In this document: positions 34,693 to 42,937 of the stretch, one piece after another
Numbering within the stretch: the stretch's first letter is position 1
Layout: each line of letters begins with the position of its first letter
Assembly (NCBI GenBank): GCA_027493885.1
Contig: JAOSJZ010000001.1
Span: 2,350,622-2,414,621 of the forward strand
Direction of reading: 5' to 3'
Source of the DNA: Gaiella sp.
GTDB taxonomy: Bacteria; Actinomycetota; Thermoleophilia; Gaiellales; Gaiellaceae
DNA length: 64,000 nucleotides
Position numbers and translations under genes: made by a program
The notes under the pieces: model-generated
Databases searched by the model: none
Seen by the model: the letters and a program-made list of their open reading frames with translations, nothing else
Told to the model about the DNA's origin: nothing

Positions 34693-36489
34693 TCACCGCT
34701 CCACCTCGAGCACGTGCGCCTGGCCGGGGCCGAGGCGAACGTAGTTGCGGGAGCCCCAGTCGTAGACCTCTCCGGTGAGCGCGTCCACGACCCGGAACGC
34801 GTCGCCCAGGCCGAGCTCCCACGGCACGACGCACACCCCGTCGTGCACCGCGAACGGGTCGAGGTTGACCGCGACGAGCACCGCATCCCGGCCGAGCGTG
34901 CGCGCGTAGGAGAGCAGGTGGTCGCTCTCGGTCTCGAGCCAGGTCAGTCGCTCGAGACCCGCGCCGGTCAGCGCCGGGTGCGCGCGGCGGACCTCGTTCA
35001 GGCGTCGGAGCAGTGGCAGCAGCGGCCCCTCGAGACGTCGCTCCTTCACCTCGTACTTCTCCGAGTCCAGGTACTCCTCGCTGCCCGCACGCACCGGAAC
35101 GCTCTCGCACGCTTCGTAGCCCGAGTAGATCCCGTAGCTCGGCGAGAGCGTCGCGGCGAGCACCAGCCTGCACTCGAACGCTGGCCGGCCGCCTTGCTGC
35201 AGGTACGCATGGAGGATGTCGGGCGTGTTCGGCCACAGGTTGGGCCGCAGGAAGGCGGACCATCCGCGCAGCTCCTCGACGAGCTCGACGAGCTCCGCCT
35301 TCGTGTTCTTCCACGTGAAGTACGTGTAGGACTGGGAGAACCCGGCCTTCGCGAGCAGGGTCATCATCGAGGGTCGGGTGAACGCCTCCGAGAGGAACAC
35401 CGTCTCGGGGTGGCGCTTGCGGACCTCGGCGATGAGCCATTCCCAGAACGGAACCGGCTTCGTGTGCGGGTTGTCGACGCGGAAGACCGTCACGCCTGCC
35501 TCGCACCACCGCAGGACGAGGTCGCGGATCCCGGCCCAGAGCGCCTTGCGCTCGCGCGTGTCCCAGTCGAGGTTGTGGATGTCCTGATAGCGCTTCGGCG
35601 GGTTCTCGGCGTACTTCAGCGACCCGTCGGGGCGGCGCTGGAACCAGCCGGGGTGCTCGGCGAGCCACGGGTGGTCGGGTGAGAACTGGATCGCGAGGTC
35701 GAGCGCGAGCTCCATCCCGTGCGTGCGGAGCGCCGCGACGAGCGCCGCGAGGCCGGCCTCGTCGCCGAGCGCGGGGTCGATCGCGTCGTGGCCGCCTTCG
35801 GCGGCGCCGATCGCCCACGGACTGCCGACGTCACCCGGCTCGGCGCGCTCGGTGTTGTTGCGCCCTTTGCGATTCGTGCGCCCGATGGGATGGATCGGCG
35901 GCAGGTAGACGACGTCGAAGCCGAGCTCCGCGAGCTCGGGGACGACCTCCGTCACGCCGGCGAGTCCACCCCACGAGCGCGGGAACAGCTCGTACCACGC
36001 GCCGGTACGCGCGCGCTCGCGCTCGACCTCGAGCTCGAGCAGGGTGCTGCGCGCGGCCCCCGGTCGCTCGTGCTCGCCCAGGCGCAGCGCGGCCGCACGC
36101 CAGTCGTCCACGGTCCCCGCGCCGAACAGCGCCTCTCCCTCGGTGAGCTCCCCCGTGAGGTCGGCCTGGCCCGCCGCCACCTTGCGCTCGTGCTCCTCGA
36201 GCCAGCCGGCGTGCCGGTCGACCCACGCCTCGATCTCGAAGCGCCAGCGGCCGACCGCGTCGACCTCGAACGACCCAGCGAACCGGTCGTTGCCGAGTGC
36301 CGCGAGCGGTGCCTCGCGCCAGCGGCCCTTCGGTCGCCGGTAGCGGACAACGGCGCGGAGCGTCTCGTGCCCGTCGCGGACGACCGTCGCGGCCACGTCG
36401 ACGCAGTCGCCGACGCACGCCTTCGCGGGCCAACGGCCGCAGTCGACCTGCGGCGAGACGTCACTGATCACGATGCGTTCGGCGCTCAC
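34693..36489 (-). CDS. glgE: Maltosyltransferase GlgE
   Basis: 598 residues from GTG 36487-36489, chosen because TACCGT lies 9 nt upstream. Adds maltose from maltose-1-phosphate to alpha-glucan (GH13_3). Motifs: PRSWGGLAGVTEVVPELAEL (about 165-184), YLPPIHPIGRTNRKGRNN, QFSPDHPWLAEHPGWFQ, VTVFRVDNPHTKPVPFWEWL (nucleophile Asp), and ETVFLSEAFTRPSMM (acid Glu). SPSYGIYSGYEACESVPVR is also typical. First gene of the leftward operon; divergent from malQ with 26 bp between starts. Confidence 0.95.
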   Translation of the reverse strand: MSAERIVISDVSPQVDCGRWPAKACVGDCVDVAATVVRDGHETLRAVVRYRRPKGRWREAPLAALGNDRFAGSFEVDAVGRWRFEIEAWVDRHAGWLEEHERKVAAGQADLTGELTEGEALFGAGTVDDWRAAALRLGEHERPGAARSTLLELEVERERARTGAWYELFPRSWGGLAGVTEVVPELAELGFDVVYLPPIHPIGRTNRKGRNNTERAEPGDVGSPWAIGAAEGGHDAIDPALGDEAGLAALVAALRTHGMELALDLAIQFSPDHPWLAEHPGWFQRRPDGSLKYAENPPKRYQDIHNLDWDTRERKALWAGIRDLVLRWCEAGVTVFRVDNPHTKPVPFWEWLIAEVRKRHPETVFLSEAFTRPSMMTLLAKAGFSQSYTYFTWKNTKAELVELVEELRGWSAFLRPNLWPNTPDILHAYLQQGGRPAFECRLVLAATLSPSYGIYSGYEACESVPVRAGSEEYLDSEKYEVKERRLEGPLLPLLRRLNEVRRAHPALTGAGLERLTWLETESDHLLSYARTLGRDAVLVAVNLDPFAVHDGVCVVPWELGLGDAFRVVDALTGEVYDWGSRNYVRLGPGQAHVLEVER

Positions 36490-36515
36490 CCGTGTCACAC
36501 GGTAAACAGTCCGCC
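36490..36515. promoter_or_regulatory. Very short divergent promoter of glgE and malQ
   Basis: TACCGT on the minus strand (36504-36499) is 9 nt before the glgE GTG. TAAACAGT on the plus strand (36503-36510) is near -10 spacing for the malQ GTG 36516. The two -10 regions overlap, so the promoters should compete or be regulated together. Confidence 0.45.
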
Positions 36516-37676
36516 GTGCGGCTGGACCGGTCACTCGGCGTGCAGCTCCACCCGACCTCGCTCCCGGGCGGCCGGCTCGGGCCCGAGGCGTACGCGTTCG
36601 TCGACTGGCTTGCCGCGGCGGGAGCCCGGTGGTGGCAAGTGCTGCCCCTCAACCCGCCGGACGAGCACGGCTCGCCGTACGCTTCTCCGTCCGCGTTCGC
36701 CGCATGGAACGGGCTGCTCGCCGATCCCGACGCCCCTGTCGCGCCGTCCGAGCTCAGCGCGTTCCGGGAGCGCGAGCGCGTGTGGGCGGACGACTGGGCA
36801 TCGTTCGCGGGCGCCGACGCGCCGGCCGACCAGGTGCGCTTCGAGCGCGAGTGGGGCGCGCTTCGCGCCTACGCGGCGTCGCGCGACGTACGGATCATCG
36901 GCGACGTTCCGATCTACGTGGCGGCCGGTGGATGCGACCACCTCGCGCATCCCGACCTCTTCGTCTCGCTCGACGAGGCGGTGTCCGGGGCGCCGCCCGA
37001 CGACCTGAACGAGCTCGGGCAGCTCTGGGGGAACCCCCTCTACGACTGGGACGCGATGGAGCGGACTGCGTACCGGTGGTGGATCGACCGGTTCAGGCGG
37101 GTGCTGGGGATCGTCGACCGCTTCCGCGTCGACCACTTCCGCGGCTTTGCCGCGTACTGGAGGGTCCCTGCCGGCGCCGAGTCGGCGCGTCAGGGGCGAT
37201 GGTCGCCGGGGCCCGGCGTACGCCTCTTTCGGGCGGCAGAGGCAGAGCTCGGTCGGCTGCCCGTGATCGCGGAGGACCTGGGCGTGATCACCCCGGACGT
37301 CCACGCGCTCCGCGACGAGCTCGGGTATCCGGGCATGGCCGTGATGATCTGGGCCTACGGGGGAACGCCGGACAACCCCCACCGCCGCGAGAACCACCGT
37401 GAGCACCAGGTCGTGTACACGTCGACGCACGACACGGACACGCTTGCCGGTGTGTTCGGCGACGACGCGTGGCGGGTGCTCGAGCAGGCGCTCGCGTCCC
37501 GCTGCTCGCTCGCGATCGTCCCGGCGCAGGACGTTCTCGCGCTCGGCAGCGAGGCCCGCATGAACCGCCCGGGCACGCTCGTGGGTAACTGGCAGTGGCG
37601 CCTCGAGCCCGGGGAGCTCACCACGGCCCAGGCGCGACGTCTCCACGCGGCTGCCGACGCGAGCGGCCGCACCTGA
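36516..37676 (+). CDS. malQ: 4-alpha-glucanotransferase MalQ, compact form
   Basis: 386 residues from GTG 36516 (an earlier in-frame ATG would overlap glgE's start). GH77 enzyme that shuffles alpha-1,4 glucan segments. Conserved parts: GVQLHPTSLPGGRLGPEAYA at the start, IIGDVPIYVAAGGCDHLAHP (about 128-147), GQLWGNPLYDWDAM, VDRFRVDHFRGFAAYWRVP with the nucleophile Asp, LPVIAEDLGVITPDVHALRD (acid Glu), and STHDTDTLAGVF. Most MalQ proteins have about 490-520 residues; here the helical insertions are trimmed but all motifs remain. Confidence 0.9.
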   Translation: MRLDRSLGVQLHPTSLPGGRLGPEAYAFVDWLAAAGARWWQVLPLNPPDEHGSPYASPSAFAAWNGLLADPDAPVAPSELSAFRERERVWADDWASFAGADAPADQVRFEREWGALRAYAASRDVRIIGDVPIYVAAGGCDHLAHPDLFVSLDEAVSGAPPDDLNELGQLWGNPLYDWDAMERTAYRWWIDRFRRVLGIVDRFRVDHFRGFAAYWRVPAGAESARQGRWSPGPGVRLFRAAEAELGRLPVIAEDLGVITPDVHALRDELGYPGMAVMIWAYGGTPDNPHRRENHREHQVVYTSTHDTDTLAGVFGDDAWRVLEQALASRCSLAIVPAQDVLALGSEARMNRPGTLVGNWQWRLEPGELTTAQARRLHAAADASGRT

Positions 37677-37689
37677 CCGCAGCGTACGC

Positions 37690-37905
37690 CTAGAAGAGGA
37701 TCGCGAGCGCCGTGTCGGGCGGGCAACCCCGCTCGAGCAGCGAGACCGCGAGGTGGAGGTCGACGTCCCGGTCGAGCGCGAGCACGAGGGCGGCCTCGGC
37801 GTTGTATCCGGCCGCCGCGAGACGCTCGACGCGCCACGAGGTAACGGCCTCTCGCTCGTGCTCCCGACGGCTGCGCGGAGGAGCGATGGGTGTCTGGATC
37901 GCCAT
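37690..37905 (-). CDS. Small conserved-looking protein of unknown function
   Basis: 71 residues from ATG 37903-37905. Basic N-terminus (MAIQTPIAPPRSRREHER), then two helices: AVTSWRVERLAAAGYNAEAA and DVDLHLAVSLLERGCPPDTA, ending LAILF. The pattern, with a Trp-Arg-X-Arg-Leu start and a closing GCPPxxA, looks like a short regulatory or adaptor protein. No domain recognised and no membrane segment. Converges with malQ (13 bp apart). Divergent from marR with a 162-bp gap. Confidence 0.65.
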   Translation of the reverse strand: MAIQTPIAPPRSRREHEREAVTSWRVERLAAAGYNAEAALVLALDRDVDLHLAVSLLERGCPPDTALAILF

Positions 37906-38052
37906 GTCTATGAGAGAGAACGCGCCATGTGTGAGCAGACCCTGAAGAGCCGTTACAACAAGATGACGCTCGTGTTGCGCTCGTGTTAGGGCGAGCCGGG
38001 TGACGGTCGCCGCCGTGGACGACGACTCGGCGGCACGGCGGGTGACACCGTC

Positions 38053-38058
38053 TAGGCT
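38053..38058 (+). promoter_or_regulatory. -10 box of the marR gene
   Basis: TAGGCT ends 9 nt before ATG 38068. GTGACACCG just upstream (38042-38050) resembles half of the GGTGTC palindrome family. Confidence 0.4.
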
Positions 38059-38067
38059 CTGTGCGTC

Positions 38068-38517
38068 ATGGGCACGACATCCCCCGCCGATCCGAAGCGG
38101 GCGACCGGGACACGGCTCGGCACCGACGAGGCGATCCGGATCGCGGCCTTCCGGGCGGTGATCCGGTCGTTTCAGCGCGCCAGCGAGCAGCTCGCCCGGG
38201 ACAGCGGCCTCACGCCGCGGCGCCACCTGCTCCTGTTGATGATCAAGGGAGCGCCCGACGGGAGCGAGCAGTCGACGGTGACAGACCTTGCCGTGCGTCT
38301 CCGGCTCGCGCAGAGCACCGTCACCGAGCTCGTCGCGCGTGCCGAACGTGCGGGGCTCGTCGAGCGGGAGCGGTCGGAGAAGGACTTGCGCGTCGCGCAC
38401 CTTCGGCTGACCGAGGAAGGTGAGCGTCGACTCGCCCTCTCGGTCCGCGGTCACGAGCACGAGCGGCACGAGCTGCGCCGCCTTCTCGACGAGCTCGACG
38501 ACCTCGATCGGCCCTGA
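38068..38517 (+). CDS. MarR-family transcriptional regulator
   Basis: 149 residues, ATG 38068. Winged helix-turn-helix dimer. Helix 1 is IRIAAFRAVIRSFQRASEQL (about 24-43); DLAVRLRLAQSTVTELVARA (about 74-93) is the recognition region; GLVERERSEKDLRVAHLRLT (about 97-116) is the wing with the usual Asp-X-Arg. The C-terminal helix has repeated Glu/His/Arg. The ligand is unknown. The cox operon begins about 300 bp downstream on the same strand, but an opposing gene lies between, so regulation of cox is only a possibility. Confidence 0.9.
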   Translation: MGTTSPADPKRATGTRLGTDEAIRIAAFRAVIRSFQRASEQLARDSGLTPRRHLLLLMIKGAPDGSEQSTVTDLAVRLRLAQSTVTELVARAERAGLVERERSEKDLRVAHLRLTEEGERRLALSVRGHEHERHELRRLLDELDDLDRP

Positions 38518-38527
38518 CCGCCGCCGC

Positions 38528-38830
38528 TCAGCGAGCCGGCTCGAACGGCAGCTTCGACGCCACCGCCGGGCGGCCGTTCCGCTCGTAGACGATGTCGACC
38601 GTGTCGTTCTTGCCGTACGCGCCGGCGATCCCGAAAACCATCGACGTCCACCGACCGACGCCGAGCTGCTCCTTCGCGAGCTCCCGGCCGAACACCAGCG
38701 CTCCCTCCCGTACGACGAAGTCGACGCCCTCGCGTTGCTCGATGCCGTTCAGGAAGACCTGGAAGGGTCGCTGGACGTCTCCGGGCAGGCGGACGAAGGT
38801 TGCCGGGTGCGGCTCGTCGCTCACCCTCAT
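38528..38830 (-). CDS. Hypothetical protein next to coxB
   Basis: 100 residues from ATG 38828-38830 (a GTG two codons on is an alternative). The sequence reads as a small beta-rich protein: FVRLPGDVQRPFQVFLNGIE, GVDFVVREGALVFGRELAKE, and DTVDIVYERNGRPAVASKLPF. No Cys, no signal peptide. I do not recognise a family. Divergent from coxB: the starts are within 16 bp, so the two share a promoter region. Convergent with marR, 10 bp apart. Confidence 0.7.
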   Translation of the reverse strand: MRVSDEPHPATFVRLPGDVQRPFQVFLNGIEQREGVDFVVREGALVFGRELAKEQLGVGRWTSMVFGIAGAYGKNDTVDIVYERNGRPAVASKLPFEPAR

Positions 38831-38835
38831 AGAAT
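38830..38835 (+). promoter_or_regulatory. -10 box of the cox operon
   Basis: TAGAAT, close to the sigma-A consensus, ends 10 nt before GTG 38846. It overlaps an ATG at 38834, which argues that 38846 is the true start and the mRNA is leaderless. Confidence 0.5.
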
Positions 38836-38845
38836 GCCCGCAAGG

Positions 38846-39823
38846 GTGAGGCACAGAGCACTGATCGTCGTCGGCGCGCTCGTCGCGCCGCTTGCATTCG
38901 CCGCGACGGCCCTCGCCGGCAACGGCGGCTTCGCGCCTCTCGCCCCGCAGTCGCCCAACGCCGAAGGAATCCAGCAGAGCTACCTGTTCATCTCCGCCTT
39001 CGCGTTCGCGATCTTCCTGCTCGTCGAGGGGATCCTGATCGCGTTCGTGATCCGCTACCGCCGCCGGAAGCGCCCGCGCAACATGGACGGGGCGCAGATC
39101 CACGGCGCCACCAAGCTCGAGCTCGCCTGGACGGTCGGCCCGGTGCTGATCCTGTTCGTGATCGCGGCGTTCGTCTTCGCGAAGCTCCCGACGATCCAGG
39201 ACGTGCCCGCGGCGGCCGCCGGCTCCGAGAATCTCGTCGTCGACGTCACCGGCACCCAGTTCACCTGGGAGTTCCGCTACCCCAACGGCGTCGTCACGAT
39301 CGACCGGTTGCGCGCTCCGCAGGGGCGCACGGTCGAGCTCCGCATCACTGCCCCGGAGTGGGACGTCATCCACTCGTGGTGGATACCGGCGCTCGGCGGG
39401 AAGATGGACGCGATCCCCGGCACGGTCAACAAGACATGGTTCGAGGCCGAGCGAGCCGGGGTCTTCCAGGGCCAGTGTGCGGAGCTTTGCGGCCTCTACC
39501 ACGCGAAGATGCTCGCGTCGGTCGAGGTGGTGCCCGCGAGCGAGTTCGACGCCTGGTACGACGAGCGACGGGCGCAGCAGGAGGCGGGCACTTCGACGCT
39601 CGGCGAGGAGCTCTACGAGGGCAGCTGTGCGAAGTGCCACGGCCTGCAGGGCGAGGGGGGCTACGGCCTTCGCATCGCCGGGACCCAGCTCGTCTCCGAC
39701 GAGCAGGCGATCGAGACGCTACTGCGCAGGGGCGGCATCCTGATGCCGCCTGTCGGGCGTGACTGGGGCCAGACCGAGATGAACGCCCTGACCGCCTACC
39801 TGAAGGAGAACCTTGGCGGTTGA
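38846..39823 (+). CDS. coxB: Cytochrome c oxidase subunit II fused to cytochrome c
   Basis: 325 residues from GTG 38846 (ATG 38834 would add four). Carries electrons from cytochrome c to subunit I. Signal or first helix at about 6-24, then two helices (about 42-67 and 88-107). A CuA cupredoxin domain follows with the copper ligands in GQCAELCGLYHAKM (about 208-221) and a His in WDVIHSWWIPALG. A C-terminal cytochrome c domain has the haem site CAKCHGLQGEGG (about 255-266) and a Met in GGILMPPVGRDWG as the likely sixth ligand. This makes the oxidase caa3-type. Its stop overlaps the coxA start by 11 bp. Confidence 0.93.
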   Translation: MRHRALIVVGALVAPLAFAATALAGNGGFAPLAPQSPNAEGIQQSYLFISAFAFAIFLLVEGILIAFVIRYRRRKRPRNMDGAQIHGATKLELAWTVGPVLILFVIAAFVFAKLPTIQDVPAAAAGSENLVVDVTGTQFTWEFRYPNGVVTIDRLRAPQGRTVELRITAPEWDVIHSWWIPALGGKMDAIPGTVNKTWFEAERAGVFQGQCAELCGLYHAKMLASVEVVPASEFDAWYDERRAQQEAGTSTLGEELYEGSCAKCHGLQGEGGYGLRIAGTQLVSDEQAIETLLRRGGILMPPVGRDWGQTEMNALTAYLKENLGG

Positions 39824-41459
39824 CGTCGGACAGCCCCGCGTTCCCGCGTGGCAGCGGGGCAAAGTCGCGAGTTGGCTCGTCACCGTCGACCACAAGCGGA
39901 TCGGGATCCTCTACATCGGCACGGCGGGGTTCTTCCTCGCGATCGCCGGCTTCCTCGCGCTGCTGATCCGCACGCAGCTCGCGCAGCCCGACGGCGCTGT
40001 CGTGACGGGCGACTCGTACAACGAGGTCGTGACGATGCACGGCACCGGGATGGTCTTCTTCGTGATGGTCCCGGTGCTCGCGGGGCTCGGAAACTTCCTC
40101 GTGCCGCTCATGATCGGCGCGCCGGACATGGCCTTCCCACGGCTGAACGCGCTCTCCTACTGGCTCTACGCCTTCGCCGGTCTCGTCTACTGCTTCTCGT
40201 TTCTCGCGGCCGGCGGGGCGGCGAACACGGGCTGGACTGCCTACCCGCCGCTCTCGCTCGCCGCCCTGGGGAACGGCCAGGACCTGTGGATCCTCTCGAT
40301 CCACATCCTCACGCTCTCGTCGATGGCGGGCGCGATCAACTTCATCGTCACGATCCACAACATGCGCACCGCCGGAATGTCCTGGATGCGCCTCCCGCTC
40401 TTCGTCTGGTCGATCGAGATCTACGCCTGGCTGCTGCTGCTCGTGCTGCCGGTGCTCTCGGCCGGGCTGACGCTCCTCCTGCTCGAGCGGCAGTTCCCCG
40501 ACACGTTCCAGTTCTTCCGCCCCGAGGACGTCGCCGCGGGCGGCTCGCCGGTCCTCTTCCAGCACGTGTTCTGGTTCTTCGGGCATCCCGAGGTCTACAT
40601 CATGGTCTTGCCCGTGTTCGGGATCATCTCGGAGGTGATCCCGGTGTTCGCCCGCAAGCCGATCTTCGGCTACAAGGCGGTCGCGTTCTCGACGGTCGCG
40701 ATCGGGTTCTTCTCGATGCTCGTGTGGGCGCACCACATGTTCACGGTCGGGATGCCGACCTACCTGAACATCTGGTTCATGCTCGCCTCGATGGTGATCG
40801 CCGTGCCGACGGGGATGAAGATCTTCAACTGGCTGGCGACACTGTGGCGTGGGAACATCTCGCTCGATACGCCGATGCTGTTCGCGCTCGGGTTCCTGAG
40901 CGTCTTCACGATGGGTGGCCTCTCCGGGATCTACCTCGCCGCCTTCCCGGTCGACTGGCAGGTGCACGACACGTACTTCGTCGTCGCCCACTTCCACTAC
41001 GTGCTGTTCGGCGGCTCGATGCTCGGCCTGCTCGGCGGGCTCTTCTACTGGTGGCCGAAGATCTTCGGGCGGATGCTCTCGGAGCGGATCGGCAAGTGGA
41101 CGTTCCTGTTCGTCTTCGTCGGGTTCAACCTCACCTTCTTCCCGCAGCACATGCTCGGCCTGCTCGGGATGCCGCGCCGGATCTACACCTACCGCGACGA
41201 CGGCCTCTGGCACGCGTACAACCTGCTCTCCACGGTCGGCTCGTACGTCATGACCGTCGGGTTCCTCCTCTTCCTGCTCGCGATCGTGAAGAGCGTCAAC
41301 GGCCGGCGCGCCGGGAACGACCCGTGGCAGGCGGACACGCTCGAGTGGTACACGACCTCGCCGCCGCCGCCGCACAACTTCGACGACGTGCCCTACGTGA
41401 CGAGCGCGCGTCCGCTCTACGACCTCCGGCGCAGGCTGCGCGAGGCGGAGGCGACGTGA
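39813..41459 (+). CDS. coxA: Cytochrome c oxidase subunit I
   Basis: 548 residues from TTG 39813, inside the end of coxB. Twelve membrane helices hold haem a, haem a3 and CuB. MHGTGMVFFVMVPVLAGLGN contains the low-spin haem His. FWFFGHPEVYIMVLP has the CuB His and the D-channel Glu, so it is an A-type oxidase. WAHHMFTVGMPTYLN has the two CuB His residues, and HDTYFVVAHFHYVLFGGSM has the haem a3 and haem a ligands. Length is normal for subunit I without a fused subunit III. No coxC is in the window. It overlaps ctaB by 4 bp. Confidence 0.96.
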   Translation: MAVDVGQPRVPAWQRGKVASWLVTVDHKRIGILYIGTAGFFLAIAGFLALLIRTQLAQPDGAVVTGDSYNEVVTMHGTGMVFFVMVPVLAGLGNFLVPLMIGAPDMAFPRLNALSYWLYAFAGLVYCFSFLAAGGAANTGWTAYPPLSLAALGNGQDLWILSIHILTLSSMAGAINFIVTIHNMRTAGMSWMRLPLFVWSIEIYAWLLLLVLPVLSAGLTLLLLERQFPDTFQFFRPEDVAAGGSPVLFQHVFWFFGHPEVYIMVLPVFGIISEVIPVFARKPIFGYKAVAFSTVAIGFFSMLVWAHHMFTVGMPTYLNIWFMLASMVIAVPTGMKIFNWLATLWRGNISLDTPMLFALGFLSVFTMGGLSGIYLAAFPVDWQVHDTYFVVAHFHYVLFGGSMLGLLGGLFYWWPKIFGRMLSERIGKWTFLFVFVGFNLTFFPQHMLGLLGMPRRIYTYRDDGLWHAYNLLSTVGSYVMTVGFLLFLLAIVKSVNGRRAGNDPWQADTLEWYTTSPPPPHNFDDVPYVTSARPLYDLRRRLREAEAT

Positions 41460-42673
41460 GGACCGGGCGCGCCCCCGGGCCGCTGCTCGATCTCGCGACG
41501 CTCGCCGCCGCGATCGCCGCGGCCGCGGTCGTCGTCAGCGCCGCGCTCGAGCTCGGCCGTGGGCACTGGGGCGCCGCGCTCGTCGCGCTGCCGCTGCTCG
41601 TCGCGGTCCTCGTCGCTGCACTCGTCTCGTACCGCAGGCTCGTCGTGCCCGCCGCCGTCGCGGTCGGGCTGATGGTCGCGGCGATCGCGACGGGCGGTCT
41701 CGTCGCGTGGCTCGACAGGGCGTGGGGGGTCGGGATCCACGTCGCCGCGGCCGGCGGCGCGCTCGCGGCGTCGCTCGTGACGCTCGCCGTCTCCTTCCGC
41801 GGCGAGGCGCTGCCGCTCGGGCCGTGGCGCGACTACGTGACGCTGACGAAGCCGCGGATCATGTCGCTGCTGCTGATCACGGGCGCCGGCGGGATGTTCG
41901 TCGGCGCAGGAGGCTGGCCCGGCGCGCTCGAGCTCGCGACGATGCTCCTCGGGCTCGCGCTCGCCTGCGGCGGCGCGAGCGCCCTTAACCACGTGATCGA
42001 CCGGGACATCGACCGGCTGATGGGGCCGCGGACGGCGGCGCGCCCCGTCGCCTCGGGCCGCGTGCCCGCACCGCGGGCGCTCGAGTTCGGGCTCGTCCTC
42101 TCGGCGCTCTCGTTCGCGCTCCTCGCCTCGACCGTGAACGTCCTCACGGCGATCCTCGCGCTCGTCGGGAACCTCTTCTACGTCGTCGTCTACACCGGCT
42201 ACCTCAAGCGTTCGACCGACCAGAACATCGTCATCGGCGGCGCCGCCGGGGCGGTACCGCCGCTCGTCGGCTACGCCGCCGCGACGGGGAGCCTGGCCCT
42301 GCCGGCGCTCTGGCTGTTCCTGATCGTCTTCCTCTGGACGCCGCCGCACTTCTGGGCGCTCGCGCTGATGATCAAGGAGCACTACGCGGCGGCGAACGTG
42401 CCGATGCTGCCGGGGACGCGCGGCGATGCGGAGACGACGCGGCAGATCCTGTTCTACTCGCTCGGGCTCGTCGCGTTCACGCTCGTCGTCGGCATCTGGC
42501 TCGGCCCGCTCTACACGCTCGCCGCGGCAGTGCTCGGCGCCTACTTCGTGCTCCTCGCCCGCCGGCTGCGCGCAGACGCCTCGAAGCGCAACGCCGTCGT
42601 CCTGTTCCACTACTCCCTCGCCTACCTCGCCCTGCTCTTCGTCGCGGCGGCGATCGACCCGCTGCTCGTCTAG
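41456..42673 (+). CDS. ctaB: Haem o synthase (protohaem IX farnesyltransferase) with N-terminal extension
   Basis: 405 residues from GTG 41456 (GTGA overlap with coxA). UbiA-family enzyme that attaches farnesyl to haem b, making haem o for the oxidase. The catalytic part starts at about residue 124: YVTLTKPRIMSLLLITGAGG. The first Asp-rich motif is NHVIDRDIDRLMGPRTAARP and the second region is YTGYLKRSTDQNIVIGGAAG; WTPPHFWALALMIKEHY is family-specific. The first 120 residues add about four hydrophobic helices not found in standard CtaB (about 300 residues). They could be a fused assembly factor. I do not recognise the module. Confidence 0.93.
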   Translation: MRTGRAPGPLLDLATLAAAIAAAAVVVSAALELGRGHWGAALVALPLLVAVLVAALVSYRRLVVPAAVAVGLMVAAIATGGLVAWLDRAWGVGIHVAAAGGALAASLVTLAVSFRGEALPLGPWRDYVTLTKPRIMSLLLITGAGGMFVGAGGWPGALELATMLLGLALACGGASALNHVIDRDIDRLMGPRTAARPVASGRVPAPRALEFGLVLSALSFALLASTVNVLTAILALVGNLFYVVVYTGYLKRSTDQNIVIGGAAGAVPPLVGYAAATGSLALPALWLFLIVFLWTPPHFWALALMIKEHYAAANVPMLPGTRGDAETTRQILFYSLGLVAFTLVVGIWLGPLYTLAAAVLGAYFVLLARRLRADASKRNAVVLFHYSLAYLALLFVAAAIDPLLV

Positions 42674-42681
42674 GTGCCCTG

Positions 42682-42801
42682 ATGCTCTCTCCCGAGCTCT
42701 CCCGCAAGAACAACCGCCTGGGCCTCGCGCTGTTCGCGCTCTTCGTCGCGCTCTTCGTTGGCGCGTGCGTGATCGCGCTCATCTACCTCCAGGTCGACTA
42801 G
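42682..42801 (+). CDS. 39-residue single-helix membrane peptide after ctaB
   Basis: 39 residues from ATG 42682, 8 bp after ctaB. Polar start MLSPELSRKNNR, then one strongly hydrophobic helix (LGLALFALFVALFVGACVIA, LIYLQVD). Such short single-helix proteins are common in cytochrome oxidase operons as small subunits or assembly peptides. The stop TAG (42799-42801) is also the first three bases of the repeat that follows. Small size limits certainty, but codon pattern and position support it. Confidence 0.6.
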   Translation: MLSPELSRKNNRLGLALFALFVALFVGACVIALIYLQVD

Positions 42802-42919
42802 TGCGGCCTGGCGGCCGCACTAGCATCTGCAGGTCCGCCGCTTCGCGGCCGGCCGTCCTCTTGGGCGCCAAGCTCCGCTACGCGGAGGGGGCGCTGCTCC
42901 GCAGCGCCCCGGAGGCGCC
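42799..42919. repeat. Palindromic repeat, copy A
   Basis: Starts at the stop of the preceding gene with TAGTGCGGCC (42799-42808), a 4-nt loop, and GGCCGCACTA (42813-42822). More dyads follow: CTCCGC-TAC-GCGGAG (42873-42887) and GGGGCGCTG-CTCCG-CAGCGCCCC (42888-42910). The same order of elements is found at 63439-63585. It probably ends transcription of the cox operon. Confidence 0.8.
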
Positions 42920-42937
42920 GGAACAGCGGGGGCGACC

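Noticed and set aside
37753-37989. Plus-strand frame ending with a short Leu/Val-rich tail before marR
   Set aside because: It overlaps the minus-strand 71-residue gene and has no start signal or recognisable composition.
37961-37990. Tandem CGCTCGTGTT repeats before the small protein
   Set aside because: Two short copies only, with no matching site elsewhere and no clear promoter spacing.
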